Shown here: piece after piece, positions 25,063-34,831 of the stretch
Layout: each line of letters begins with the position of its first letter
Numbering within the stretch: the stretch's first letter is position 1
NCBI GenBank assembly: GCA_964465945.1
Contig: CAYXMM010000011.1
Span: forward strand, 1 to 64,000
Direction of reading: 5' to 3'
DNA length: 64,000 nucleotides
Source of the DNA: JAJRPT01 sp964465945
Lineage (GTDB): Bacteria > Bacteroidota > Ignavibacteria > Kapaibacteriales > UBA2268
Position numbers and translations under genes: made by a program
Notes under the pieces: generated by a model
Told to the model about the DNA's origin: nothing
Databases searched by the model: none
The model's input: only the letters and a program-made list of their open reading frames with translations

Positions 25063-27038
25063 TCTTCATCTTTGATAAGTGTAGATTTGTTAAAAATTAA
25101 TTTTGCACGAGTTCCAGTTTTTCCATCGCTTTCATAATGTAATTTGCCGTTATGTGCGTGCATAAAATCTTTACAAATGACGACTCCGTAGCCGAAAGAG
25201 TTTTCTTCAACTCTTTCGAAGCTTAGGATTGAGTTATAGCTTGTACTTTCTAATGCATCGATTTGTTCTTTTTTCATTCCTATACCTTCGTCTTCAATTA
25301 CGATTATATAGTTGCTTTCAGTAAGGTATGAATATAATGTAATTTTTTTATGTGAATCTGAATATTTAGAAGCATTAGAAATTAAGTTTCTGAGTATTGT
25401 GCTCATAAGATTAGAATCAGCAGAAATTATATGATTTCTATTGATATTATTGATTAATATTTGGTTTTTGTTGTCTAATTGTAAGTGTAGGTATTCGTAA
25501 ATATTTTGGACTAAATTGAATATTCTAAATTCTGTAGGATTAAATTGATAAAGGTTGTGTTGGCTGATTTTCATCCAGTTTAGAATATCTTTTAATAAGT
25601 CATAGGTGTTAATTGAAGCTCGGCTTAATTCTAAAATGATTTCATATTTTTCTGATTCGTCCATTGTGTAGAATTCATTTTTCAATAGGTCTAGTAATTG
25701 AGAAGAGGAATTGATAGGGTTAATTAGATCGTGAGAGAGTAAAGAAATTAGTTTGTTTTTATTATTTACTTCAATTTCTAATTCTTTTAGTGTGTTAATT
25801 TTGTCTTTTATTAATATTTGTTGATTTTTAACGGCATCTTTTAATTTTACGTTATAGTATATATAGAAGACAATGAATGCGGTTATCAGGATTGTAAGGG
25901 TGATTAGTATTGTGTTTAAAAATTGATAGTCTTGATTTTTTTTCTGTGATGCCTCTAATTTGCTTGAGGTCTTGTATAAACGAGTTATCATATTGATTTT
26001 TTCGATTTGAATTTTGTTTACTGAGTCTATGTGGTATTTGTAATTTTCAAATTCTTTTAGTTTAAGAGTGTCATTGGTGATTTTATATAAGTTTTCTAAA
26101 AATTCTATGTTTCGAGTAATTATGGAATATGTTTTTGTTCTTTCTAACGAGTCTTTCATTGCTTCAAGGTAATAATATGCGGAGTCATATTGTTGGTGTT
26201 CCATAAACATTCTGCCTAAGTTATTTAAGGCAGAATAGTAATTTACTCTGTTGTTATCGTTTATTCTTGATTTTACAACAAGCCGTGAGTAATATATTGC
26301 ACTGTCTAAATCATTTTTTAAATAATAATAGTAAGCGAGAATGTTATAATAGATTGATTCATAATTGTAATTATTAAAATATTCTTTTACATGATATGTT
26401 TGAATTTTTATATCTATTGAATCCATTTGTAATAATGTAAAGTAAATATTAATGTATTTTTGAAATGAGTTTGCATATAATAGGGTTATGTTTAGTTGTT
26501 TAGATAATTCAATTGCTTTTAAGCTTACTATTTTAGCAGAGTCCATATCATTTTTCATTCTTAAAAAATCTGATAGACCATTTAGTGCTGTTACGTATTC
26601 TTCACTTGGCATTGATAGTCCTTTTAAATTTAGAACATATCTAAAATATTGCTCTGATAGGTCATACATTTGGTAATCTGCGTATACTGAGGCAATGTCG
26701 TTCAAGTAAATTGCTTTTGTGTTAGCTGAATATGTTCTTATTTTAAAAAGAAGATTGTTTAGAGTTCTTTTAGATAATTGAATTTCACCATAGTTAAGGG
26801 CGTATCGCCATTTATAAAATAGGTAATCTAGTCTGAGGATTGAATTTGTGTCGTTTTTAGAAAGTTGTTCTATTTCTTTTAGATAATTATAACTTGCGTC
26901 TTTATCGGAATATAGGTTTTGCATAAATGAAGAAGCAAATCTATCAAAACTCTCTCTTTTCCCTTCTCTTACTTTATTTTGAGAGAAAGAAAAGTGAATG
27001 AAAATAAAAAATATAATTATTTGTAAAATATATTTCAT
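25059..27038 (-). CDS. TPR-containing membrane histidine kinase
   Basis: A signal peptide (1-19) leads into a periplasmic region of TPR-like helical repeats (about 45-340). A coiled helix, one transmembrane segment (about 374-396), a cytoplasmic coiled coil, HisKA with phospho-acceptor His436 in LLSHDLINP, and an HATPase_c domain (NLISNASKYS N-box, DEGIGM G1, GYGVVICKDF) follow. This architecture (TPR sensor, HisKA, HATPase) is common in Bacteroidota. No response regulator is adjacent, so it is an orphan in this window. The signal it senses is unknown. Confidence 0.92.
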   Translation of the reverse strand: MKYILQIIIFFIFIHFSFSQNKVREGKRESFDRFASSFMQNLYSDKDASYNYLKEIEQLSKNDTNSILRLDYLFYKWRYALNYGEIQLSKRTLNNLLFKIRTYSANTKAIYLNDIASVYADYQMYDLSEQYFRYVLNLKGLSMPSEEYVTALNGLSDFLRMKNDMDSAKIVSLKAIELSKQLNITLLYANSFQKYINIYFTLLQMDSIDIKIQTYHVKEYFNNYNYESIYYNILAYYYYLKNDLDSAIYYSRLVVKSRINDNNRVNYYSALNNLGRMFMEHQQYDSAYYYLEAMKDSLERTKTYSIITRNIEFLENLYKITNDTLKLKEFENYKYHIDSVNKIQIEKINMITRLYKTSSKLEASQKKNQDYQFLNTILITLTILITAFIVFYIYYNVKLKDAVKNQQILIKDKINTLKELEIEVNNKNKLISLLSHDLINPINSSSQLLDLLKNEFYTMDESEKYEIILELSRASINTYDLLKDILNWMKISQHNLYQFNPTEFRIFNLVQNIYEYLHLQLDNKNQILINNINRNHIISADSNLMSTILRNLISNASKYSDSHKKITLYSYLTESNYIIVIEDEGIGMKKEQIDALESTSYNSILSFERVEENSFGYGVVICKDFMHAHNGKLHYESDGKTGTRAKLIFNKSTLIKDED

Positions 27039-27060
27039 TAGTTTTGATTTTAAGTTATTG

Positions 27061-27093
27061 CAAATTTAACATTTTTGATAAAATATAAAACAA
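27061..27093 (-). promoter_or_regulatory. Possible promoter of the TPR histidine kinase
   Basis: On the minus strand TTG (27091-27093) is followed after 22 nt by TAAATTTG (27061-27068), 22 bp before the kinase ATG. It overlaps the leader of the divergent isomerase gene, so the two may influence each other. Confidence 0.42.
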
Positions 27094-27094
27094 A

Positions 27095-28138
27095 ATGAGT
27101 TTATTACAATCAGATAAATCTAATTTATATAAAGTTTTAAAAGATTTTCCAAAGCAAATTGAGGAAGCATGTAGGATTGGTGAAACTTTGTCGGGAAAAA
27201 TTAAAATTGTTCCAAATAAAGTTTTAATATTAGGAATGGGTGGAAGTGCTATTGGCGGTGATTTATTACGTAATTATTTTGCAAATTTAGATGGGGCTAA
27301 TCATATTCAAATTGTTGTAAACCGGGATTATGATGTGCCGAATTATATTGATAGTTCTTGGTTAATTATAGCGAGTTCGTATTCAGGTAATACGGAAGAG
27401 ACGCTTAGTGCTTTGAAAAATGCGGAATTAAAAAGTAAAAATATAATTGGAATAACTACTGGCGGGAAATTAGAAAATTATTTGAATACATTTAATTATC
27501 CTGTGATTAAGGTTCCAGGTGGATTGCAACCACGTGCGGCTATTGCTTATTCGTTTTTTCCATTATTATACTTATTTATGTTAAATGGAGCAGTAAAAGA
27601 GAATGGAATAACAGAAATTGCAACTTCAATTAATAAAACATTGGAACTAGTAAATAAAAAGGTTGAGGTTTTCTCATTAGAGTCAGAGGAAAATGAGACT
27701 TATATAATAGCGAGAAATATGTTTGAGTATTTACCTGTTGTTTATTCATCTGCAAAATATGAAGTTGCAAATCTAAGATGGCGAGGTCAATTCCAAGAGA
27801 ATTCAAATATACCAGCTTTTGGAAGTGTTTTACCTGAAATGAATCATAATGAAATTAATAGTTTAGATCATTCTAAGCTGAAAGAGTGTTATTTCTTTAT
27901 TCTGAAAGATACTTATGAACAGGAAAGAATTGAAAAGAGATTTAGTTTTTTGAAGGATTTACTTAAAAGAAATAAGCATAAGTATGCAGTTGTTGAGTTA
28001 AATGATAAGCATTTGTTAGTGAATTACTTTGAGTTTATTCAGCTTGCGGATTGGATTAGTTTTTGGGCTGGACTTATGCGAGGAGCGGACCCAAGTGAAA
28101 TTAAGAATATAATGGATTTGAAAGAGTATATGTCATAA
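27095..28138 (+). CDS. Bifunctional phosphoglucose/phosphomannose isomerase
   Basis: The SIS-domain enzyme interconverts glucose-6-P or mannose-6-P with fructose-6-P, supplying glycolysis and sugar nucleotides. Motifs: ILGMGGSAIGGDLLRNY (sugar-binding loop), SSYSGNTEETL, PGGLQPRAAIAYSF, and a C-terminal FGSVLPEMNHNEI with the catalytic Glu/His region. The 347-aa length matches the archaeal/bacterial bifunctional subfamily, not the larger classical Pgi. It is a single gene, convergent with the MlaE gene with 9 bp between. Confidence 0.93.
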   Translation: MSLLQSDKSNLYKVLKDFPKQIEEACRIGETLSGKIKIVPNKVLILGMGGSAIGGDLLRNYFANLDGANHIQIVVNRDYDVPNYIDSSWLIIASSYSGNTEETLSALKNAELKSKNIIGITTGGKLENYLNTFNYPVIKVPGGLQPRAAIAYSFFPLLYLFMLNGAVKENGITEIATSINKTLELVNKKVEVFSLESEENETYIIARNMFEYLPVVYSSAKYEVANLRWRGQFQENSNIPAFGSVLPEMNHNEINSLDHSKLKECYFFILKDTYEQERIEKRFSFLKDLLKRNKHKYAVVELNDKHLLVNYFEFIQLADWISFWAGLMRGADPSEIKNIMDLKEYMS

Positions 28139-28147
28139 TTCTTGCGA

Positions 28148-28924
28148 TTAAACTAAGTAGCCAAAAATAGCATCTAAAATAAGAATAGCAGCAGCAGAGA
28201 GTGTAAAGGCGCGAACAGTGCTTTTTCCAACTCCTTCTGCTCCACCTTTTGTGGAGAAGCCGACGTAAACACCAATTAGTGCAGTTCCACCACCAAAGAC
28301 TAAAGATTTAAAGAGACCAATAAATACGTCAATGACAGAAAAATAAGCAATTATTGAATCGAAGAACACATCGCTTGAAAAGCCATATTTAATCATAGTG
28401 AGCATATAGCCACCAAGTAAGGCAACTATGTTTGAGAATATAGCGAGAATAGGCATCATAATAACTGCGGCAAGGACGCGAGGCATTGCTAAATATCTAA
28501 TTTTATCGATAGCCATCATTTCGAGTGCATCGATTTGCTCGGTAACTTGCATTGTTCCAATTTGGGCGGCAATAGCACCTCCTACCCTACCAGCTATTAC
28601 AAGTGCAAGTAAGACAGGAGTTAATTCGGTAAATACGACTGTGGCGATTGAAGAGCCGATGAATGGGGTTGCAATACCAATGAGGTTAAATTTATCAAAT
28701 AAATTTGTTGCTTGTAGGGCTGCAATTGCGCCAGTAAATGAGCCGATTAAAATAACAAGAGGGAGAGAATCCGAGCCAACAACAGCCATTTGTTCTATTA
28801 CTAATTTTTTATCTTTAAAAATTCTATTTGCATATTTTATGACTTTAAATAAAAGAACCATTAATGCTCCAAAGTGAGCAAAGAACTTTATGACTTTCTT
28901 ACCGATGACTCTAAAAAACTTCAA
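28148..28924 (-). CDS. MlaE-family ABC transporter permease (lipid transport)
   Basis: The 258-aa protein has five or so hydrophobic segments and the MlaE signature ELTPVLLALVIAGRVGGAIA, followed by TEQIDALEMMAID. This family works with an MCE protein and an ATPase to move phospholipids between inner and outer membranes. Those partners are not next to it in this window. It is 23 bp downstream of dacB and probably transcribed with it. Confidence 0.93.
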   Translation of the reverse strand: MKFFRVIGKKVIKFFAHFGALMVLLFKVIKYANRIFKDKKLVIEQMAVVGSDSLPLVILIGSFTGAIAALQATNLFDKFNLIGIATPFIGSSIATVVFTELTPVLLALVIAGRVGGAIAAQIGTMQVTEQIDALEMMAIDKIRYLAMPRVLAAVIMMPILAIFSNIVALLGGYMLTMIKYGFSSDVFFDSIIAYFSVIDVFIGLFKSLVFGGGTALIGVYVGFSTKGGAEGVGKSTVRAFTLSAAAILILDAIFGYLV

Positions 28925-28947
28925 ATTATTGTTTTCCTCTGTTTATT

Positions 28948-30474
28948 TTATTTATTTTTTCTTTGTAAGGAGGATAATCGCATAAGAATCAAATCTTGAA
29001 TGTTGCGAATAGTACTTGACGGCGCAGTGAAGTTATTAAAGAATATTGCGAAGCAAAAAAGTTCTCCATCGCTTGAAACTAAATAACCAGCAACATTGTT
29101 AACGTAGTTCATTGAGCCAGTTTTTACCCAAACTCTATCTTCGGCAGATGTTCCTTTTAGTCTATTCTTAAATGTTCCATTTAATTTTGGTCTTGAAAAT
29201 GAGTTTCTAAAAGAGTTAAAGTCTCTTTGTGAAGAGATGTAATTCAAGAGACGAATAATAGAAATAGGCGAAACTAAGTTTAGTCTTGATAATCCGCTTC
29301 CGTCGAACATTTTTAAGCCAGTGGATGGGATACCGATTTCTTCTGCTAATTTCTGAACTTGTTGAATTCCTTTTTCGGTTGAGCCAACGCCAGCTTTTTC
29401 AGTTCCTAATATTTTTAGTAAAATTTCTGCACTAAGATTATTGCTATTTGTGTTAATGTCTCTAACAATACTTAATACGTTGTCTCCGGTGGCTCTTGAC
29501 ATTAAATTAAATGGGGCGTAATCGAGGTCATTGTCATCGTCAGTGTGTTCGATTATGTTTCCGTTGAATGAAATATTATTTTCATTTAGATATTTGAATA
29601 GGATATTTGCAAAGTATAAAGATGGGTTGTCAACGCTAATTTCTAATCTATAAGGTTTTTTTGTATAATCGTTTTTCTTTAAATCGCCCCAAATTTCAAT
29701 TATATTTGAAGAAATTAATCTATCGTAATAGATATTGCTATTTCCATTGTTGATTACTTGGACTTCGTTTTCTATTGTAAAATAGTCAGTATTTGGATTA
29801 AAAACTAATCTGGCATTTCCATCAATTGTTGTATCAGAATATAATTCGATATCCATTAAATTTTCGTTAAAATTAACTGCTGAAATTTGAGCGGAATATT
29901 CATATTTAATATCATCAATAGCCCAGCCAGCAGGATAATATATATTGTCGAAGTAGCTATTGTCTATTACTAAATTACCTTTTATGGATTGGATGCCTAC
30001 GGAATCTAATGAAGCAACTAAGTCAGAAAAAATTAGTTCGTAATTTGAATTTTTAATATTTAAGTTCCCGTTACTAAATACTATCAAATCTCCTAATAGG
30101 ACTCCTTTTTTGGTGATTATTCCGTTTGTGTAGAATTCCGTGTAGGTGCTAAAGTTTCCACCCAAGTAATGCAAACCTGCATAGCTTGAGAAAAGTTTCA
30201 TTAGCGATGCGGGTGTAAAATTTTTATTTTGATTATAATTATATAGATATTGATTTCTTGTAATTGAATAAATGCTAACTCCAATGTTTGCATTGAAAAG
30301 TTCGGGGGAACTTATTAGATTATCAATATCTTTAATTAGGTCTTTGGTTGCGTCATAGTTTGAGTAAGATAATGAGTCATTATTGTGAGATTTTGACTTC
30401 TCAATATTCTGAGTAAAAGCAATAGAATAATTAATGGCTATAATAAGAGTTATGACTCGAAATTTCATTTTCAA
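28948..30474 (-). CDS. dacB: D-alanyl-D-alanine carboxypeptidase/endopeptidase (PBP4, DacB family)
   Basis: This exported peptidoglycan-trimming enzyme has a signal peptide (about 1-21) and an S13 active site: SxxK at Ser90-Lys93 (PASLMKLF), SNN (344-346) and KTG (451-453). The insert between SxxK and SNN is the long domain II/III region typical of PBP4 (total 508 aa). It is the first gene of a two-gene minus unit with the MlaE permease. A TAATTTTG motif on the minus strand (30515-30522) may be its -7 element. Confidence 0.94.
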   Translation of the reverse strand: MKMKFRVITLIIAINYSIAFTQNIEKSKSHNNDSLSYSNYDATKDLIKDIDNLISSPELFNANIGVSIYSITRNQYLYNYNQNKNFTPASLMKLFSSYAGLHYLGGNFSTYTEFYTNGIITKKGVLLGDLIVFSNGNLNIKNSNYELIFSDLVASLDSVGIQSIKGNLVIDNSYFDNIYYPAGWAIDDIKYEYSAQISAVNFNENLMDIELYSDTTIDGNARLVFNPNTDYFTIENEVQVINNGNSNIYYDRLISSNIIEIWGDLKKNDYTKKPYRLEISVDNPSLYFANILFKYLNENNISFNGNIIEHTDDDNDLDYAPFNLMSRATGDNVLSIVRDINTNSNNLSAEILLKILGTEKAGVGSTEKGIQQVQKLAEEIGIPSTGLKMFDGSGLSRLNLVSPISIIRLLNYISSQRDFNSFRNSFSRPKLNGTFKNRLKGTSAEDRVWVKTGSMNYVNNVAGYLVSSDGELFCFAIFFNNFTAPSSTIRNIQDLILMRLSSLQRKNK

Positions 30475-30539
30475 TAATTATTTAGTAAATTCGTAAAATT
30501 ATAAATTATATTTACAAAATTATGTTAAAGGTTTCAAAT

Positions 30540-31046
30540 ATGAAAAGATTATTACTAATAATTTGTATATTTTCTTTTTTATTTATTTCTTGCGAGGAAT
30601 CAAAGTTAAAAGAAGAGGCGTACAAAATAGAAAGAAGTGAGTTAGATAATTCACTTGGGTTTGATTGGTTCAGACAAAATTATAATGATTATACTCCAAA
30701 TGCAAACTCTATAAGTGTTATTTCATCGGAGTATAACAGCGATTATAAGTTTGTGATTTTTGTTAAGCCGACTTGTTCTTGTCAGGGTACTCAGTTTGAT
30801 TTTCCTCATTTGGTGAAGACTTTTGATAATTCTAATGTTCCTACTTCGAGTTATGAGATTTGGTCATGTGCGAAAGAAAGTTATGAACATCCATATATGG
30901 CTCAATTAAAAATAATGGATTTACCAGCGTGTTTTATATTCAAAAATGGTGTTCCAGTTTATTCGGTATTGGATACTTTTAATTTAAGAAATCTAAGTGA
31001 CACAGTGATGGTTGAAGATATTATTATGGAAGCGATTAGTAAGTAA
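30540..31046 (+). CDS. Thioredoxin-fold-like lipoprotein, uncharacterised
   Basis: An earlier ATG at 30522 is in frame, but the ATG at 30540 is preferred because AAAGG sits 9 bp upstream and it opens a standard lipoprotein signal (MKRLLLIICIF... with lipobox FISC). The mature part has VKPTCSCQGTQ and later LPACFIFKNGVPVY. These resemble the active-site and cis-Pro segments of a thioredoxin fold, but the redox pair is Cys-Ser-Cys instead of CxxC. The product is 168 aa. The redox role is inference. The stop overlaps the EVE gene start (TAATG). Confidence 0.68.
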   Translation: MKRLLLIICIFSFLFISCEESKLKEEAYKIERSELDNSLGFDWFRQNYNDYTPNANSISVISSEYNSDYKFVIFVKPTCSCQGTQFDFPHLVKTFDNSNVPTSSYEIWSCAKESYEHPYMAQLKIMDLPACFIFKNGVPVYSVLDTFNLRNLSDTVMVEDIIMEAISK

Positions 31047-31450
31047 TGGCTTATTGGATTGTGAAATCGGACCCAGAGAGTTATTCTTGGGAGCAGATGA
31101 AGTTTGATAGGCAGACTTTTTGGAATGGTGTCAGGAATTATCAGGCAAGGAATAATTTGAAGTTAATGAGAGAGGGTGATATTGCTTTATTTTATTTATC
31201 GAATTCTGATAAAGCGATAGTTGGTGAACTCGAAATTGTGAAAGAGTATTATCCTGACCCGACGACGGTAGATGATAGGTGGGTTTGCGTTGATGTTAAG
31301 TATAGGCGAGATTATAAGAGACCTTTAACATTACAAGAGATGAAAAGTAAAAAGGGGTTCGCTAATATAGGGTTAATTAAGCAGAGTAGATTGTCTGTTA
31401 TGCCAATAACTACGAACGAATATAAACTAATTTTAAGCTTTGTTGAATAG
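31046..31450 (+). CDS. EVE domain protein
   Basis: The 134-aa protein is a stand-alone EVE domain: it opens with YWIVKSDPESYSWEQ, then WNGVRNYQARNNLK, GDIALFYLSN and a closing strand. EVE domains are PUA-like and are thought to bind modified bases in RNA or DNA; the aromatic residues around FWNGVRNYQ fit the binding cage. No restriction or modification genes are next to it. It is coupled to the thioredoxin-like gene and followed by a hairpin terminator. Confidence 0.93.
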   Translation: MAYWIVKSDPESYSWEQMKFDRQTFWNGVRNYQARNNLKLMREGDIALFYLSNSDKAIVGELEIVKEYYPDPTTVDDRWVCVDVKYRRDYKRPLTLQEMKSKKGFANIGLIKQSRLSVMPITTNEYKLILSFVE

Positions 31451-31487
31451 GTTGAAAAGCTTTTTGAGGAATATTATTCAGTATTTT

Positions 31488-31530
31488 GAGAGAAATTATA
31501 AGTTGTTATATTTTCTCTCTTTTGTTTTTT
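31488..31530 (+). terminator. Intrinsic terminator after the EVE gene
   Basis: A long stem (GAGAGAAAT-TATAA with TTATA-TTTTCTCTC, one T-T mismatch, GTTG loop) spans 31488-31519 and is followed by a T-rich run to 31530. Confidence 0.75.
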
Positions 31531-31617
31531 GGTGGTAATTTTGGACTGCATATCCGTTTACACTTATTTACTTGTCGATTTCATTTAATAAGCATTTAAT
31601 TAATAGAGCATACAACA

Positions 31618-32625
31618 TTGCATAGTCCAAAGAAAATATTAGTTATTCAAACGGCATTTATTGGCGATTTAATTATGAGTACGGGGATTTTTCCGGCACT
31701 CAAGGAATTGTTTCCAGATAGTCAAATTGATGTGATTGCAATTCCTGCTTCGGCAATTATTTTAAAATATAATCCATATCTAAATCAAGTTTATTCTTTT
31801 GATAAGAAGACTACTTTTTTGAATAAAATAAAGTCTTTTTTTAGTTTAGTTTTCAAACTACGTAAGAATAAGTATGATATTGGGATTTCGATTCAGCATT
31901 ATTTAACGAGTTCGTTTTTGATGTTGCTTTCTAATATTAGACTTAAAGTAGGCAGACAAAGTATGAAGTTTGTGGATATTAATGTAATAATTCCTTCTGG
32001 GCTTCATAATAAGGATAAGACGCTTGCTTTGCTTAAAGCGTTTTCGGAAAAAGATTTTACAAATAATTCTGAAATTTTTATTCCAGAAGATATTATTGAA
32101 AAAATAAAACAGAAACTTCTTCATAATTCAAAGAAAAATATTTGTATAGCACCTGGTTCGGTTTGGGAGACTAAGAAACTGCCGGCAAAGAAGTATATTG
32201 AGATAATTAATAAATTAACTGATTTCAATATTTATCTTATTGGGGCAAAAAATGAGTTTGAACTTTGCGACGGCATTCAAAAACAAGTAACTAATCAGAA
32301 TGTAATAAATTTTGCAGGTGAGTTGAATTTACTTGAATCATCTGCTCTAATTAAGATTTCGGATTTGTTACTTTGTAATGATAGTGCGCCTTTGCATATT
32401 GCAAATGCAGTTGAAACGCCAGTTTTTGCGTTTTTTGGTCCGACGGTTAGAAAGTTTGGTTGCTATCCTTATCGAGAGAATGACCAAATGATTGAAATTG
32501 ATTTAGATTGCCGACCTTGTAGTAAGCACGGGACAAATGTCTGTCCTTTAGGACATCATAATTGTATGAATTTAATTAATATAAATGATGTATTTATGAA
32601 AATAATAAAGTTATTAGGTAACTAA
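31618..32625 (+). CDS. Glycosyltransferase family 9 (heptosyltransferase type)
   Basis: GT9 enzymes add heptose to the LPS inner core. Seen here: KKILVIQTAFIGDLIMSTG (the phosphate-loop start of WaaF/WaaC), IAPGSVWETKKLP, LLCNDSAPLHIANA and FFGPTVRKFGCYPY, ending with a Cys-rich segment (CRPCSKHGTNVCPLG). The frame's first start is TTG at 31618, only two residues before the conserved KKIL block; no ATG or GTG fits. Length 335 aa. It begins the surface-polysaccharide cluster and is 2 bp from the next gene. Confidence 0.9.
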   Translation: MHSPKKILVIQTAFIGDLIMSTGIFPALKELFPDSQIDVIAIPASAIILKYNPYLNQVYSFDKKTTFLNKIKSFFSLVFKLRKNKYDIGISIQHYLTSSFLMLLSNIRLKVGRQSMKFVDINVIIPSGLHNKDKTLALLKAFSEKDFTNNSEIFIPEDIIEKIKQKLLHNSKKNICIAPGSVWETKKLPAKKYIEIINKLTDFNIYLIGAKNEFELCDGIQKQVTNQNVINFAGELNLLESSALIKISDLLLCNDSAPLHIANAVETPVFAFFGPTVRKFGCYPYRENDQMIEIDLDCRPCSKHGTNVCPLGHHNCMNLININDVFMKIIKLLGN

Positions 32626-32627
32626 AA

Positions 32628-33662
32628 ATGGTATTTTCTGAATATATATTGAAGATTCCATATTCTGTTATTTGGTATATGAGGAGATTGTTTAGAAGTA
32701 AAAGAGAAGTTATTTTTTATTGTGATAATATTTTAGATTATTTATACTTTAAAAATGATTTAAAATATTTGCCTGAGGTTAAAGTTGTTGCTAAAAATAA
32801 GAAGGTTCAGTTTGAGTTAAATAGGTATAATGTAATATCTACTTTATATCCTGCATTTCCTGATGTTTTAATTACTGCTCGCCACCCATTGCATAAGTTT
32901 CCAGTGAAATTGATTTATAAAATTGGAGTAAGGCACGGCGTATATCATTTTAAAAATTTCATTGCAACTGAGAAGTTTAATAGATTCGATGCGTATTTTA
33001 TGTCTTCTAAGTATGAAGTTGAAGAAGCGAAGCATCTGGGAATTAGGAATGTTTATTCTTGCTCTACACCCAAGAGTGATGATTTTTTTGATGATGAAAA
33101 GATTAATGACTTTAAGGAGTTTAGAAAGCAATTTGATGATAGGGAAATTATATTATTTAGTGCAACATGGGATAAATCTGGGTTAGGTGCTGTAGAGAAA
33201 TGGTATGATAAGTTAGATTTACTTTCGGGTAAGTTTAATATTATAGTTACTCTGCATCCGTGGATAAGTCAGGAATATAAGGAGAAAGTCAAATCAAATA
33301 AGAATATACATTTTATTGAAGATAATGACTTAAATAAATATTTATATATTAGCGATTACTTGGTGAGCGATACGAGTTCGATAATTGGTGAATTTGCTTG
33401 TTTGCAAAAGCCAATCATTACATTCAAAATTCCAGTTCAAGGCAGATTAATTCAGAATGTTGTAGATATGCTTGAAGAGATGAGTTACAGGGTTGATGAT
33501 TTTGAAGAGATTGAAGGTGTTATAGGATTAATTCAAGCGAATGGTGATGTTAAAGCACCAATTTATGAGAAATATCTAAATATTTTATATGATTTACCTT
33601 TTGGTAACAATGGAAAAAAGCGAGCAGAAATGATTCGAAAGTTAATTGAAGAGAATACTTAA
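32628..33662 (+). CDS. CDP-glycerol glycerophosphotransferase-like / glycan transferase
   Basis: The protein (344 aa) has a hydrophilic GT-B-like layout: RHPLHKFPVK, GVRHGVYHF, an ATWDKSGLG phosphate-loop-like turn, VTLHPW and YISDYLVSDTSSIIGEFACLQKP. The last is the hallmark of the Glyphos_transf family, and of related UDP-sugar transferases. It probably adds glycerol-phosphate or a sugar to a surface polymer. It follows the GT9 gene by 2 bp, and its last 4 bp overlap the end of the convergent TPR gene. Confidence 0.78.
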   Translation: MVFSEYILKIPYSVIWYMRRLFRSKREVIFYCDNILDYLYFKNDLKYLPEVKVVAKNKKVQFELNRYNVISTLYPAFPDVLITARHPLHKFPVKLIYKIGVRHGVYHFKNFIATEKFNRFDAYFMSSKYEVEEAKHLGIRNVYSCSTPKSDDFFDDEKINDFKEFRKQFDDREIILFSATWDKSGLGAVEKWYDKLDLLSGKFNIIVTLHPWISQEYKEKVKSNKNIHFIEDNDLNKYLYISDYLVSDTSSIIGEFACLQKPIITFKIPVQGRLIQNVVDMLEEMSYRVDDFEEIEGVIGLIQANGDVKAPIYEKYLNILYDLPFGNNGKKRAEMIRKLIEENT

Positions 33663-34804
33663 TTTCGTTTGTTGATACTTTCTAATCTTTGTTTCGCTCG
33701 TGCGTGAGTGTCGTCATAATCGTCATCTTTTAGGCATTGTTTATAAACTTCTTTTGCTTTTTTATAATCTTTTAGCATTTCATAGCTGTAACCGAGTTTA
33801 TATTGTGCTGATAGATAAAAACCTTTGTCTTCTTCGTCGATAAAGTCTGCAACTTCCATAGTTTTTTTGAAGTATTTTATTGCATCTTCTTGTTTGCCTT
33901 TGCGTTGTAGAGCGATGCCTACATAGTATAAACCCTCGAGAGCAGTTTTGTTGTTATAACCTTCCATACGAGCAATAGAGCGTTTGATTATTTCTCTCCA
34001 TTCTGTTTCGAGTTCGTCCCATTTTCCAAATTTATTCATACATCGAGCATAGTATCTATGGAAATATGGGTTGTTTGGGTACTTTGTGTGTAGTTTTTCA
34101 ATCCATAGAAAGGCATTATTGTAGTCTTTCTCGAAAGTGTAATATGCTTGCATTAAAACGACCATTGCTTCGACATTAGAGTATCTTGCTTCGTAGGCGG
34201 CTGCTTTTAGTTGGTATAGTCCGAGTTGCTTATCGGCAGGTGGCAGGAATGTCATTAGTGGTTTAGCTAGAGGGAATTGCTCTGGAAAAACTGCTGCGAA
34301 GTAGTTATATATTCCTGTTCCAAGCATAATGTCATGGTTGCCTGGGGCTGTTTTATGGCATTCATTCATTATGTCATAAGCGGTTTTACCATCAGACGCT
34401 GCATCGAACCAGTCTTCTTTTTCGCCATAATATCTTGCTCTGTAACCTAAAGCACCACCCTTGAAGAATAGTGCTGTTATGTCTTTAGGTTTATCTTCGA
34501 GAATGTCATCGCATTTATCGATTACTCTTTCAATTTTTTTTAAAAATTCACCTTCAAAAGCTGCGTCGTTTCTATGAATTGTGATTTTCCACCATGAGAC
34601 CATAGCATCAAGGAAATAACCAGCTGGATGCTTTGGATATAGTGTTATTAATTTTTCAAATTCATTATGGGCTGAATCGAATTGGACGTTGTAAATGTAA
34701 TTACTTCCATTTATAACAAGAGAATCAGCTTCTTCGCTCAGAATTGAAATTTGAGCATAGTTTGATGTTGTAAATAATATTAATAGAAATATTAGTGTTT
34801 TCAT
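33659..34804 (-). CDS. Exported TPR-repeat protein
   Basis: The signal peptide (MKTLIFLLILFTTSNYA) is followed by TPR helices throughout 30-375; clear units include AGYFLDAMVSWW and GFYLSAQYKLGYSYEMLKDY. It has 381 aa and no catalytic domain. A periplasmic or outer-membrane scaffold role is typical but the partner is unknown. It lies 27 bp after the CPBP protease gene on the same strand. Confidence 0.82.
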   Translation of the reverse strand: MKTLIFLLILFTTSNYAQISILSEEADSLVINGSNYIYNVQFDSAHNEFEKLITLYPKHPAGYFLDAMVSWWKITIHRNDAAFEGEFLKKIERVIDKCDDILEDKPKDITALFFKGGALGYRARYYGEKEDWFDAASDGKTAYDIMNECHKTAPGNHDIMLGTGIYNYFAAVFPEQFPLAKPLMTFLPPADKQLGLYQLKAAAYEARYSNVEAMVVLMQAYYTFEKDYNNAFLWIEKLHTKYPNNPYFHRYYARCMNKFGKWDELETEWREIIKRSIARMEGYNNKTALEGLYYVGIALQRKGKQEDAIKYFKKTMEVADFIDEEDKGFYLSAQYKLGYSYEMLKDYKKAKEVYKQCLKDDDYDDTHARAKQRLESINKRN

Positions 34805-34831
34805 AGTAATTGTAATGACGTAAAATTATTG

